Shown here piece by piece: positions 31,367 through 43,102 of a stretch of 64,000 nucleotides of DNA; position 1 is the first letter of the stretch; every line of letters begins with the position of its first letter. The DNA is from Nomia melanderi (taxonomy: Eukaryota > Arthropoda > Insecta > Hymenoptera > Halictidae). The stretch lies in assembly GCF_051020985.1 (NCBI RefSeq), contig NC_135001.1:21879896-21943895 (forward strand), in the 5' to 3' direction. The position numbers were made by a program, and so were the translations under genes. Below the pieces are notes generated by a model. The model saw only the letters and a program-made list of their open reading frames with translations. It had not been told where the DNA came from and ran no database searches.

Positions 31367-31581
31367 TTAACACAAACTACCAGAGGGGTCAAATGATGCC
31401 TGATGTCTTTTTCCAATTATTAGAAAGGTAACAACTGTTTCTCTGAGAAATTATTAAAGAAATTCATTCAACACTATGCAAATTCAATTGTAAATCAATT
31501 AAAGTCTGAATAGATACACTTTTGGAGTTTCCATAGCGAAATTTTCAAAAGTCAATTGAAGTGCTCGGTAGTTTGTGTTAA
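31367..31581. mobile_element. Family B' MITE, complete
   Basis: 215 bp from TTAACACAAACTACCAGAGG to GCTCGGTAGTTTGTGTTAA. The terminal inverted repeat TTAACACAAACTACC is perfect over 15 bp with TTAA at both ends. The terminus resembles family B (TTAACACTAGAACTACC) with an internal deletion, but the interior differs, so I treat it as a related family. Confidence 0.85.
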
Positions 31582-32636
31582 CACATTGCGTACTGGTAAC
31601 GAGAAATCTTGGTTTTTCGCTAATTACCACAGCATTGAGAAATATAACATTTGATTCGAATTGATTATCTATTTACAATATATTACATAACAATATATCT
31701 GTTTTTCTATGTATAGTGATATAAGTTGACCTCAGTAAGAATTGCCATCACAATTCCGTTTTCTGAACTGAGTCGATATATTTAGTTAGTAGTAGTTTCA
31801 GTGTTAAATAAAATCATACGTTTTTACTTGCAATATGTTATAAATAATATCGAGATAACTTCAACGATATCGATCTTCGTCTTCTACTCTAATATCTCTA
31901 AAAAAGATATTGCCGCATAAAATGAGACGACCTCGAAATCTCTAGGAAATTTGCGTCCATCGACCGCGACGTTTGCTTATTCGAAGCGAATTGCCTTTAG
32001 TCGGTGTCTTTGAATCGTCGAAATCCGAGGAGGCATCGACGGTGGTCTGGCTCCGAGTGGACCTACCGTGTAATTTGAAAACGAGAACGTTCTTCGACGT
32101 TGGACGGTGACATTGGAACAGGTTCACGGACGGAACGAGTCACGTAGACGATCTTCTGATTATATTTGATAAATTATTGCGACTGATTGATCCTCGAAAC
32201 TACGGGGACACGACCGCGTGTACGTGCTCGTTAAGCACCGCGCGGCGTATCTGCTTCCCCCGGACGCGGACGGAGAATCAATCGGCGCCGTGTGTCCGGA
32301 AAGATTGGTTTCCTGCCTTCCGTTCAGGTAGGCATCGCTGCTTCGTGACTGAAACCGAGCGTAAGATGATCTACAGCGCGTCCTTCGTGAATTATCGTCC
32401 GGACGACAGGTATTACCATTCTCGTTTCCGTAATGCAGGGTCGAAAGGGACAAACAAGCGATTCACGACGTTCACAGCAACTTCGATACGTGACTCGTGC
32501 GAAAGGTCAAACCGATTAACCTCACCTCTCGAATGTTTTCAAATTTTAACGTTTGAAACGCTCGATCGTTTCTGTATGTAGGGTAGAACGAGGCGAATCG
32601 AATCGAAATAAGAATCCAGCCCATATTTGCTATATA
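31582..32636. other. No gene seen
   Basis: Immediately right of the B' element the sequence CACATTGCGTACTGGTAACG follows the shared TTAA and may be the end of yet another TTAA element, with a weak partner near 31830-31845 (CTTGCAATATGTTATAA). The GC-rich part at 32160-32580 has frames open on both strands without recognisable domains. Confidence 0.4.
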
Positions 32637-32908
32637 TTAACCAGAGTCTCTGGGTCAGCAAATGATTTGACACAGAACTGTAAACTTTGATGTTTAATAT
32701 TAAACTTTGTATAATGCATCAATGTACGAAATATTGAGAGAAAATTGTTCTCTTCCTCAATGCATGTGAGATTCTGCAAGTCTGAAATTCCAGAGAAAAA
32801 GAAAACTAATCACTGATCTCTTGTTATTGAAGAAATCAATTGTTTGTTCACAACTTCGTACTCGAAATATGAAAGCTCGAAATATGACATTCGTCCTTAA
32901 AGGGTTAA
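32637..32908 (+). mobile_element. Family A MITE, strongly diverged
   Basis: It starts TTAACCAGAGTCTCTGGG and ends GTCCTTAAAGGGTTAA. The internal blocks GATTTGACACAG and AATATTAAACTTTGTATAATG followed by CATCAATGTACG identify family A. Terminal sequences have diverged but both TTAA sites remain. Confidence 0.65.
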
Positions 32909-33089
32909 ATATTCTCAAATCGTATTTGGCAAACAGAAATGCCCTTAGTTTTCCTTGAGATAAATAAATTATAAACTTAGGTTATTAATATTCACTCGAT
33001 GATTCAGTGTCCATTTCTCTTCTAGCGAACTATCGACTAAAAGTTTCAATTTGTTTTCATTATGACGTGAGTATTATAATACACGACCC

Positions 33090-33213
33090 AAAATTATAAT
33101 AAAATTATATAAAGTGTAAAATTATAATAAAATTATATAAACTGTAAAATTATAATAATATTATATAAACTGTAAAATTATAATAAAATTATATAAACTG
33201 CAAAATTATAATA
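33090..33213. repeat. 28-bp tandem array, 4.4 copies
   Basis: The unit begins AAAATTATAATAAAATTATA and closes with TAAACTGT. Four full units and a 12-bp partial differ at only a few positions. Confidence 0.95.
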
Positions 33214-34121
33214 GAGCCACGCTCGATGTAATACTGAATCCAGTGAACTGAAATTTTTACTCAAACTTTGTTGAACGTTACGACAAGACTTCCTAACTTA
33301 TGTACCGTTAACAACGATACGACTTCGGCAAATATAGTCGCGCAGAGTCATAAGACACAGGATTAATCGCTGTGTAAGACGATGTTGAGCGTACAGTCTG
33401 AAAATTATCGTCCAATTGGATAACGGACGACGATATGTGTTTCTACGATGAGAATCATAGAAGATAAGCAAGTGATTTGCGATAGGAGGCATTATTCTTA
33501 TCCACCGTGATCTTAAATGTAGGCTTAACGCCCACATTGTTGTGGGCAACAACTGCATCAGCGGTATATCTGAAATTTTGCATTATACTTTACCCGCTCG
33601 ATCGGTAATACACGTCGGGGCACGGAAATTACGAAATAAACCATCGCGAAACGCAGAAAATGGGTGGTAGAAAGTTTTCAAATTACACTTAAGCGTAATT
33701 CAGTAAAAGTCCCGGCTGGCCATCTTGTTGTAATGTAAAATGGAGGTCGGCCGAGCGATTTTTCATGCAAAAGTAAATTGAATATGTAGGATGAAATTGT
33801 TTTTCTGTCGCGGTTTCTTCCTCGCGAAAATCACATTCGTGTCTGCCCATTACTCACTGTTTCTACTTCTTGTGAACATTTACTCCTCGTATTCCGACTA
33901 CTGACAGGTAAATATCCGGTGAATGTAATACTTTTTCACGCGAATCGTGTGTGGTCTAAATGAAGACTGGAACACACAAAGATTGGGCATAACGTTGGAA
34001 ATCCGTTTGCGGGTCTCGCAAGAAAGAAATTAAACGGCATCGAAACATTGCCGGTTCTCTGCATATAACGCAAGAGCAAAGGACTGCACTTTTTTCGCCG
34101 AAAGACCGGTAAGCTTCTCGT
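33214..34121. other. No gene seen
   Basis: A minus-strand frame at 33298-33558 (86 codons, rich in arginine and leucine) has no identifiable domain. It has the general look of a decayed open frame, but I cannot assign it. The rest is featureless. Confidence 0.45.
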
Positions 34122-34485
34122 TTAACCCTTGGAGTGCCAACGTCGCTGTGAATAACGCTGAAAATTTTTCTAAAAAGCGCCTGCGTCGCTCTCGCTATTC
34201 TTTATTTTCGATAGCGATAAATACAACGGAAAATATGAAAAATTCCATTGGTGATTACATTTATCAAAAATAGAGTCGCGCGGCGGTACTTTTTAGGAAA
34301 ATTCTCAGCGTCGCTCATAGCGAACTAATGAGAAAACATACGTAAATTAAGAAACAAAGCTATTGTATATAAATATTTCACATATTGATGCATTGTATGA
34401 AACATAATACTATATATGACACTTTGTAATTTTGTTATACCAAATGAAACGATGATCGAGTCGCCTCTTGAGTGCAAAGGGTTAA
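34122..34485 (-). mobile_element. Family A MITE with internal inverted repeat
   Basis: It starts TTAACCCTTGGAGTGCCAACG and ends CTTGAGTGCAAAGGGTTAA, with GATGATCGAGTCGCCTC near the right end. At 364 bp it carries an extra ~190 bp in which AACGCTGAAAATTTTTCTAA (near 34156) is imperfectly inverted at 34290-34315, suggesting a second small foldback inserted near the left end. Confidence 0.7.
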
Positions 34486-37400
34486 TTCCATAGGAAATAC
34501 TCCCATAGTTCTCGTGTTTTAAACGAATAATAAAATTATGCGTTGCCGTTCGGCTAGATATGATACTAGAACAGTGAAATGCATTTATAGTCGCTAATGG
34601 ACGATAAATCTCGCGTTTAGCTCTTTGTTAAAAGCTCGTTCCGCGTCGAGGCTAATCTGGATCGAAAAGAGAGATGTTACGAGCGAATAATTTACAGTTT
34701 ACGATTCGAAAATTGATAACTACAGGGGACGACGGAATCTACAGAATCCATCTAACCAGGCCAGACAAGAGCTAATACATCTGCCCTAACTTAACATGTA
34801 AGGCAGCGTGCCAAGGGATGAATGGCGACGGGTTGAACAATACCGTGGTCGTAAACGGTCCCTCCGGGGTACCTAGCGCCATCCCGTATGTAAATCGTTT
34901 TACTCGGATAAGGGCCCCGGTCCGAGTGGACTTGTAGATCTCCATTCGAGAAGGGACGCTGAATGCCGGGGATAGAACTTAATTATGAAAACAAAAATAA
35001 ACACAGACCGCAGAGAGGAAGTGTAAAGGAAATCCTTTTCCAGTGGAGGGAGAGGCCGAAGGAAAGAGCAGAACGGTTGAACTCGGTTCTTGCGGGGAAA
35101 GAAAGAAACTCGAAGAGAACGCGTGATCATCGGACATAAAATAGAACAATTGAGAGCGATGAGAAAAATCTCAATTCTAAGCTACAAATTCCGATAAATT
35201 TTGATGTAAAATGAAATTGATCACGAATATATTCAGATCAAAATGTATTTGTACCCAATCTTTAAGACGCTAGAATGTATCCTTGTTTCTTTTGTTCCAA
35301 GTTCATCTAGCATTTGCAAATTACTTTCTCGATCAGAAGAGATTCCACATAGATGAACTATCAGTTAATCCAGACAATATTTAACAATCAGTTTCCTTGG
35401 TGTTACACGGAACGAAACGAATTTCGTTGGATTTCCGAGGTACTAATTGAAAAAATGACTCCACCTGTGCGAGCGATTAAACGATTCGGCAGGCTCGCTG
35501 ATAGGCACGTCCCACGCGAGTTGACACGTCCAAGGCGGAGCAATTTCCATCGGTTTCCATTTAGGCGGCGCGTGAATAAAACATCCGCGTTCGTACGCGG
35601 GCAATAAACGTAACAGAAGAAATCGTTCCCTTTCTACAATGGTTTAATGAGATTCATTGCCAACTGCACAAAGAAACGTTTTAGTATCGCATGATTTATG
35701 ACATATTGTTCCTTGAATTCGATGCCGCCGGTCCGTAGACCCCGACGCCTCGTTCGGGGCGCGCGCGTTAACGATACGTAAATCCCGCGGCGATCCCGAA
35801 ACGAAGCCGACGGAGGACGTTGCCGACGGGCGATCGCGCGCAGCTTCCGCGGGTGTAGACGGGCCGCGGGCGAACCCCGTTAGTTTCACGTGTCGTTACG
35901 GTTTATAAGCATAGGATGCGTTCGACGTTGCGCCGCGGCGGGAGCCGCGAGGGTTCAACGTACCCGGCTGGAACGAACCGGCCGGCTCGGAACATCCATC
36001 CTCAGTCAACAGATATCTCTAAAGGATAGACGCAACGCCGGAGGAGGAACAAAACGATCCGCGGCCGGATATCGACTCGCGATTTGACATGCGCTCGGTA
36101 TACCTGTCACCGTTAAGTCCGCGGAGAGGAGAAAAGTTTTCGGTCGTTCACCGGGGATCATTCTCCGCCGCGCCTCCCCGCCGCGAGGAATTCGATCGGC
36201 CGGACGAAAACTTTCGTTCCGATTATCCCCGGTGACTCGCCGGCGACGCGCGGTCGAAACGGCCGCGTAAGAAACGGCCGCTACGCTCGTCTCGCGATGT
36301 TCCCGCGAAAGTCGATCGGCGCGATCCCTTTGTTAGCGGGCGTATTGTTGTCAAACGGCATCGATAAATCGTAACCAGCGTTCCGTGTCTTTGTCGGGGG
36401 CGTTCGGCTGCCGCGATCGTTCACGGTGTTACTTGCGCCTACGGTAGCGGCACGGAAACCGTTTAATGGTTTTAATTACAGCATCGTTAAACGCGCTACC
36501 GGCGACACGCGTGTATTACTTTTGCCCGATCGCCGAGTCGCGCCGTTGTCCTGTACAGCGCCGTTGAATTAATATCGCGGATACGGGTATATAATTTTAT
36601 TCTTGAGTCAACGGAGCGTCCCAGGTGGTTTCGGAGTACGCTTGCATTACGCCGCTCGAATCGCTTATTAATGCGCGAACGTAGGACGCGGACACGTGTC
36701 GTGCACGGGAAATGAATAGACCGTGTATTTTTCATTTTTCCCCGTCGGTTTTGTACGTATCTCGCCGGAATGTACTGGTACTCCGTTTAGCGGCGTGTAC
36801 TCGCCGTGTGATATCGTGTGTTTAGTATCGAGAGTGATCAAGAGCCGCCATTAATGCAAATGAACGTTGATAAGTATTGAAATCACATAATGTTCTCCTT
36901 TTTACTTCTATCGCCGGGTTTGATTTATTGTACGATCTTTCTATCGCGCGTTGTAATTTATAACATAATTGAGAATAATAATCTGGGACAAATTGTCCAT
37001 TAAGAATCGCTGGTAAGATAGGATTCGTAAATGAAGCAAAATGAATCAAGGGAGAATGCAAATTACAGCGTAAACGGTTCGAAATGATATATACTTTTAC
37101 CGCGGTGGTCTGGGTTACGGATCTTCGTGCAACGTTAGTGCTATTCATTTTTATTTCGCCGCGGATCTAATGGTAATAGCAGAGGAATGGACGGCGGTGC
37201 GTTACTACTAATGCGAACAACGATTAGCCGGTGGCTTTCAAGGGAATTTATTTCACAACAACATAAATATTATTGGTACCTGTGCAGCTCGAATCCACGC
37301 GTTTCGAAAGGTCATAGTTTTCGAGCAGTGTAACACATCAATCTCGACAGACATCAATAAATACGGCTTTCCCTGTGCAACATTTGTAACGCAAAGAAAA

Positions 37401-37560
37401 AACAATACAAAAATCCCGGACAAACACCAACGAACAGGCTAACGCGACTATAACACGAAAAATTCGGATCATCGAAAATTTAAACATCCCACCGATGTTT
37501 TCGTGTCCCGCTCCACCAACGTTCCAAAACAATATAAACATTCGAAACGCTTTCGAACGG
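34486..37560. other. No gene seen; GC-rich at 35.7-36.8 kb
   Basis: 34486-35640 is AT-rich and featureless. 35650-36800 is GC-rich, with short overlapping frames on both strands that lack recognisable domains. 36800-37560 returns to AT-rich sequence. Confidence 0.5.
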
Positions 37561-37776
37561 TTAACACTAGAACTACCGAGGATTTAATACGACTGATGTG
37601 TAATCCCTGTAAAAATTCTAACAATAGATTATTTTCGGTTTCTTCAGACATTCATTACAGTATTCAAATCAAAACTATTTATTTTCATTTCGAATATTCA
37701 CTGCTTTTAGGATATCAGTAATTGTGAAACAAAACAATCGTTATCATTTTGACTGGTACGGTAGTTCTAATGTTAA
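37561..37776 (+). mobile_element. Family B MITE, complete
   Basis: 216 bp from TTAACACTAGAACTACCGAG to ACGGTAGTTCTAATGTTAA, with TTAA at both ends and the family interior TTTCGAATATTCACTGCTTT. It is followed 84 bp later by a partial copy of the same family in the same orientation. Confidence 0.9.
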
Positions 37777-37859
37777 TACATTTTTTGAAGGTTCGAAGGT
37801 TCTCGTGGTTGGATTTGATTTTAAAACTATTATTTTACTAGGATAAATTACCCTTATAA

Positions 37860-37982
37860 AATATATTCAAGTCAAAGCTATTTATTTTCATCATTTCGAA
37901 TACTCACTGCTCTTAGGATATCAATAATTGTGAAAGAAAACAATCGAAATCATTTCGACCGGTACGGTAGTTCCAGTGTTAA
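37860..37982 (+). mobile_element. Family B MITE, 3' half only
   Basis: It starts within the family at ATATTCAAGTCAAAGCTATT and ends ACGGTAGTTCCAGTGTTAA. Internal sequence (GGATATCAATAATTGTGAAA) is closer to the copy 84 bp upstream than to other B copies, so a local duplication is more likely than an independent insertion. Confidence 0.8.
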
Positions 37983-39084
37983 AATCCTCGCAGCGCGTAC
38001 CACCATTAACGAACGCGTAATCTTGCATCTTCCGAAAGGGCGATCCAGAAAGCAGGAACTTCGCCGGTAAACGGGGATCGCCGTCGACGCAGACATATTA
38101 CATTAACGGATACCCGAAGCGTTCCCATTAATAAATACGCCAGCGTGGCGAGCCGGCTCCGTCCATCGCGCGTCCCCGAACGAGCGCAATAAATCAACCG
38201 CGTCAATGTATATCGACCTTTTTAATTGCTGGAACGAAGGGGGAACGAAGTAGGGGCGGGGGAGACGGAATAAAAAAGCGAAGCGTCGTCAACGAAGCGC
38301 TCACCGGCAATTGATCTCCGCAATTTTACTGGCCAAACACTCCGCCCGGCGCAAGAAAACGAACGCCGGCCGACGCAGGCGTATCGCTTTAACGCTCCGA
38401 TCGGTGCAATTTGCGAAATTTATGGTCCCGGCGGCCGGGCGACTGCGCGAACGTTAACGAAGCTTGATGGGGCCGAGCGTCGCGTTGTCGTGGGACGCCG
38501 CGATTCGTGCATTGTTGTTAATTAATTATAATTCGAGTCGCGGTGCTCGAACCTACTCCCACGGCCGCGTGTCTTGATAAATGAGATCGCGCGATGACAA
38601 CGCGGCTCCTCGCCGGGCTCTCCTTTCAGCGCCGAACGCGCCGTCGAAGGGCAGCGAGGAAAAACCGATAGCGGAAGGTGTGACGCGGCGTGCACGCCAC
38701 GTGTACGCGAATTTTTCGTTCGACGGGGAATACTTTTTGCGCCCGCACGCATGTAGATACGCGCGCGCGCAGAAAAAAAACCGAGGGGTAGCCAGATCGG
38801 AACGTTCGCCGAGAGGAATGAGGAAAGAGGGACGAAGTGGAAGACCGTCGACCGGTTATTATAGAAATAGAGTGGGGAACGGGTGGCAGTAATAGAAAGA
38901 GCGGCCGAGCGGGAATAAGGAAGAGCAGCGGAGAGGACAGGGAAGGATGGCACGGATGTAGCCGGATAGCCGTGTATAATGCATAAGAGAACCGAGGAAG
39001 AGTAACGAACTGGCAAGGTCGAGCGTGGTAGGTCAATGTCTCGTTCGAGGTGAACCAGCGGCGATGCCTGCAACCGCCTCGGTC

Positions 39085-39129
39085 GCTGCTGCTGCTGCTG
39101 CTGCCGCTGCCGCCGCTGCTGCTGCTGCT
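39085..39129. repeat. (CTG)n trinucleotide repeat
   Basis: About 15 units of GCT with two CCG interruptions. A second imperfect CTG array lies at 42346-42380. Confidence 0.95.
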
Positions 39130-39173
39130 CGCGCGATGGTGTGCGCCGCTGCCGCTGCCGATGCTGCTGCCTG

Positions 39174-39197
39174 CCACCGCCACCGCCACCACCGCCG
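39174..39197. repeat. (CCACCG)n repeat
   Basis: Short array of CCACCGCCACCG units between the CTG array and a CT-rich tract. Confidence 0.85.
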
Positions 39198-39443
39198 GCG
39201 TCTCTCTTCCTCTCTGCCTATCCTCGCGCATCTCCGACTTTCTCTCCCTTTCTCTCGCCCCCTCTCTCTCGCTCCGTCGCGCGGAGATGCAACGGTGCAA
39301 CCGGGAACCGATGGGACCGACGAGGCAACGGCCGAGCGGAGGGGCGCAGGCCTCTCTGCAGCATTGCAAGGCCGCAACCGCGAGAAACCGGCCAGGAGAA
39401 GAGGAAGTTGGACGCCGGGAGTGGGAGTGACGGCGAGATGGAA

Positions 39444-39463
39444 CGCGCGCGCGCGCGCGCGCG
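39444..39463. repeat. (CG)10 microsatellite
   Basis: Ten uninterrupted CG units, a Z-DNA-prone sequence. Shorter CG runs occur at 38760-38770 and 41566-41579. Confidence 0.95.
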
Positions 39464-40639
39464 AGCAACATGGAAGATGGTGGGACACGAGGCTTGGAGG
39501 GGAAATCGGAAAACGTACGGTCGGTCGTCGACGCGGTGCCATTGTCGTGGCCGCGTAAATCACCTCGCTTCTTTCGCACGTACAGATTACGTAACTAATT
39601 CGAGCGTTCGCCATTTCGGTCACGTGAGACGCGCGCGGTCTCACTTTCGCGGCCCGGTTCGTTCGCCTCCCGCCGCGGCGAGCCGGTTCGACGGCCTTGT
39701 CGACGTTTTCTCGGGGAATTGGACCGATCGACGAAATTGTCTTCGCATGGTAATTTTCCTCGCGACCGCGCTGGTAGTACGCTTGATGCTCGACGCGGAT
39801 ATCGCCCCGCGGTTCGCGAGTAGTTTGAATTCAGGTGTTCGTTAGTCGAGGCGATATTCTCGAATTTGAAACCAGCCGGCAGTCGTTAATAATCTCCGCG
39901 ACTGGAGCGGTGCGACGCGTATTTTGCGTAGTTTGTTAGTACGCATTCTACGAATATTGTACGTTCGAGTTCTTGGTAACGCGAACGATTTCAGGACACC
40001 GGACGCATTGTTTTAACATTCGAATGTGTTCAGGGTTGGTCAATATTTTTCACGATCGTCCGCGGTGTCGCGCCGAATGGACTCGATCGGTGCTCGCGTC
40101 GTTCCTTTTGGCCAGAAGAATTTCCTCTTATTTTTTGATGGGCCATATATTAAATCCAATTAACGCGCCTCACGTTTATACCCGGAATACACGTGTCGTG
40201 GTGGAGTTAACCGTTTTAGATCGTCGGGTACACAAGCACCACTTTAAATGCGCAAATTTTATGAACTTCTCTGACCACTGGACACTAATCGTAATATTCA
40301 AGTATGTATTATGCAGCAGGAAGTAGTTACTTTAAGGACAAGAAAATGGTCTACATAGAGCGTATGGTGCGTTTTATGGAATTATTGCTATTACATGTAA
40401 GGATCGATCTTTTAAGGAGATGAAGTCGTTGATAGGTATAATATAAGCTTCTTTATTCGAGCGAGGGAGAAAAATTTCGCGCGGCTAACGGGAACGGAAT
40501 TATATGCACGTGAATACCTCGAGTAATTAAATTCATATCTGTCAGTCTGGAACAGTTTGCACGGTAAGTAGGTTACGACAGCGTGCCCTTTCGCGGCGCG
40601 CGGCGCGAGGGTTGTCGCATTAAGGAACGCCGTTCGATA

Positions 40640-40670
40640 AAGAAAAAAAAAAAAAGAAAAAAGAAAAAAG
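40640..40670. repeat. Poly-A tract with G interruptions
   Basis: A-rich run broken by single G residues. No target-site duplication or retroelement sequence was seen next to it. Confidence 0.9.
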
Positions 40671-41920
40671 AACAGGAAAATATTCGCGTGTCCAATCCGA
40701 TTCATTGTCAAGACCTCGTCATTGTGCCCGTCGTCTGTCCGATTTTTCGAGCCACTCGAACGGAAACCGTACAACGTGTCATTGTTCTTGCTCCGCGAGA
40801 CATTGTCAAATCGATGATTGTCCCGGCGGAGAGCATTCCATAATTGGATCGCTTTGTGATCGAATCCCCGACCCCTTCATGCAGATTCACGTCGAAAAAT
40901 GAATGGAACAAAGATCCCGGAGGTCGTTCTTCCTTCGAGCGTGAATATGTTCAAGGAGCGACATGTTAATTCGCGGGGACTCGTAACAGAAATTTCAATT
41001 CGTTGTTCGATGCCAACTTCTCTCCGTTCCTCTGTCGATCTTGTACTCGCTCGTCGATCGTAATTTCTCCATTCGCGCTCGTATATTTATACAAGCCGTT
41101 TATCAACTTCGCAAGAACCCTCGAAGAGTACATCATACACTGTAAAAGTACCGAAGAACATAGAGAAAACGGTGTTCTCGTTCCCGCATATTCGTCGAAA
41201 AAAAACAAACACGTGTTCCACTGTCGAGCTTCAATCGGCATTTGTAGAAAAACCGTTTACCGTTTCGCCTCTATGAATAATACCGTAAACCACCTGGCAT
41301 TGTTTAAATACAAAACACTCGTTACACCCTGTACGTGCCAGTCGAGATCAAATGCGCGTAATACCTGTAATAAGGCAACCGTGCGGGCTTCTCGGTTGGA
41401 ATTCGATGAATCCCCACGGCATTTCCGTCTTGCGTCTTCGATACGCTTAACGCTGCGCTATTCATTTGGAGAGGCTTCGCCAAATGCGGCTACGGTTAAC
41501 GATGTGAGAGGAAACAAGGGGCAAGAATTATTAAGTCAAATGGCCGGCGCACAGCGGAGATAAAAGCGCGCGCGCGCGCTGTTTCTTCGGACGAAACGAA
41601 ATCGAATACAACGTCCTCGAATTTAGCAGTTGTTTTCGTCCCATAAACGTCACCGCGTTCAAAAAAAGAATCAAAACGAACGAACGTGCGCGTGATAATC
41701 TTCAGCGCGCCACCCCTGCATGGCAAGCTTTTTCTGCCGGGTAATTTAAAACGACCAGCTGCGCGATGTTCCCTGTAGACCGGCCACGGCCGCGCAACGT
41801 TCCCGCGGCGTGTCACGTGTGCAGCTTATCCGCCTATCGTTAATTTCCCGAACATCGAAACGTTGTCCCGAGGTAATTTAAAAAGCTCGTTACCGTCGAA
41901 TGGGGGCTTCCACGCAGCGG

Positions 41921-41948
41921 CGGCGCGGCGCGGCGCGGCGCGGCGCGG
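41921..41948. repeat. (CGGCG)n pentanucleotide repeat
   Basis: Five units of CGGCG in a row. It is the same type as the arrays at 14111 and, on the other strand, 44411. Confidence 0.95.
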
Positions 41949-42345
41949 ATATTTCTTTCCGCTATGAAGAGTGGACCTTGAATTGATCGGCGCCGATAAT
42001 CGCGGCGGCCAGGGGGGAGTGTCAGTTCGTATAATTCATTACTGGAAATCAGTAGTTGGTCACGAACAGATTCATTAAGGCTGTTAGCGCGCGTCGGATT
42101 TAATCTGGTGAACGTGGATTACGGATTGTACAAGAAAGACGGTTCGTCGAACAGCGTGACGTCGAATAAATACACGCGCGGCCGGCACGAACCAGGTGGG
42201 TCCGTGTTGTCGTAATGATGTAACGCGTCTCCCGCCCTGTAACGAGCCACCTCGCCTTGAGCCTCACGGTCTCGCCTCGCGCCGGATTCATTACTTTTCC
42301 GCACTTTTATCAATCGGCCTGATGAACGCCGCGATTTAAAGGGTC

Positions 42346-42380
42346 GCTGCTGTTGCTGCTGCTGCTGGCGCTGCTGCTGC
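42346..42380. repeat. Imperfect (CTG)n repeat
   Basis: CTG units with TTG and GCG interruptions. Confidence 0.9.
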
Positions 42381-42824
42381 CACGAAAATTGATAACCACT
42401 GCGCGCCGATCACGGAACCAGCTTTTTATTTATAGCCGCCGCGAATCGCATCCCCGATAACCGAGCCGTTCATGTTTATGCGGGCTTTCATTTTTCAGGA
42501 TTACGCGCGGACACGCCAATTAAATGGGAACTTATGTACAGCTAATTGCGGTTTTATTGCGTAACAAAAGGGAACCAGTCTTATTTAATCTTCTCGGACG
42601 TTTTCTTCCCCGATCGCGTTCCATTTGATCCATCACCGCTCGAGTGTATTTACCATCTGCTATTAAACGTCGGCGTCGTTTTATTCGACGTTGTAATTCA
42701 CCGTTTTAATCGGTGCACGCTTCGACGTTGCTTCGAATTTTCGGTCGGGAACGGCCGGCGAAGTCTGATTGTTCGACTCCGCGATTATCGCGGAAAAGTC
42801 GAATACAATTGAAGTTGAATGGGC

Positions 42825-43102
42825 TTAACCGTTTGAGCGCCGAGGAGCGCTTCTTGCGTTGTGCCGAAATTGAGAGCGCGGAGGCGCTTCTGTTTATCGG
42901 TATCAATTGTAATTTTCTTACTATGTTCTCCGAGAAATGAATCGAAGTAAATTTATTTAACTAAATGCTATTTTTTTGTAATAACACAATATTTGTGATC
43001 TCATTGGATAACTACTGTTATTAATTTTTTCGCATACACACCCGTTCATTTCCGCATTTTTGGTAAATATCCAGAAAAGTTGTTTAGCATCCAAACGGTT
43101 AA
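42825..43102 (+). mobile_element. Family E MITE, complete
   Basis: 278 bp from TTAACCGTTTGAGCGCCGAG to GCATCCAAACGGTTAA, with TTAA at both ends and an 11-bp terminal inverted repeat (TTAACCGTTTG). The left arm has a small hairpin-like GAGCGCCGAGGAGCGCTTC. The interior matches the 16744-17017 copy along its full length. No coding capacity. Confidence 0.85.

Larger units (their letters stand above)
37983..42824. other. No gene supported; GC-rich, microsatellite-rich island
   Basis: From 38500 to 39850 the sequence is strongly GC-rich and frames are open in up to four phases across both strands, encoding serine-, alanine-, arginine- or leucine-rich low-complexity peptides from CTG, CCACCG, CT and CG repeats. 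That pattern is compositional, though a promoter-proximal or first-exon island of an unseen gene is possible. A 186-codon plus-strand frame at 41003-41563 has no recognisable domain. No transposon end was seen in this stretch. Confidence 0.5.

Noticed and set aside
33298..33558. Arginine-rich 86-codon minus-strand frame as a transposase remnant
   Set aside because: No catalytic or DNA-binding motif could be identified and no terminal repeats flank it.
38626..39579. 317-codon minus-strand open frame
   Set aside because: The peptide is dominated by serine/glycine and arginine runs from CTG and CT repeats. Three other long frames overlap it on both strands, which indicates composition rather than a gene.
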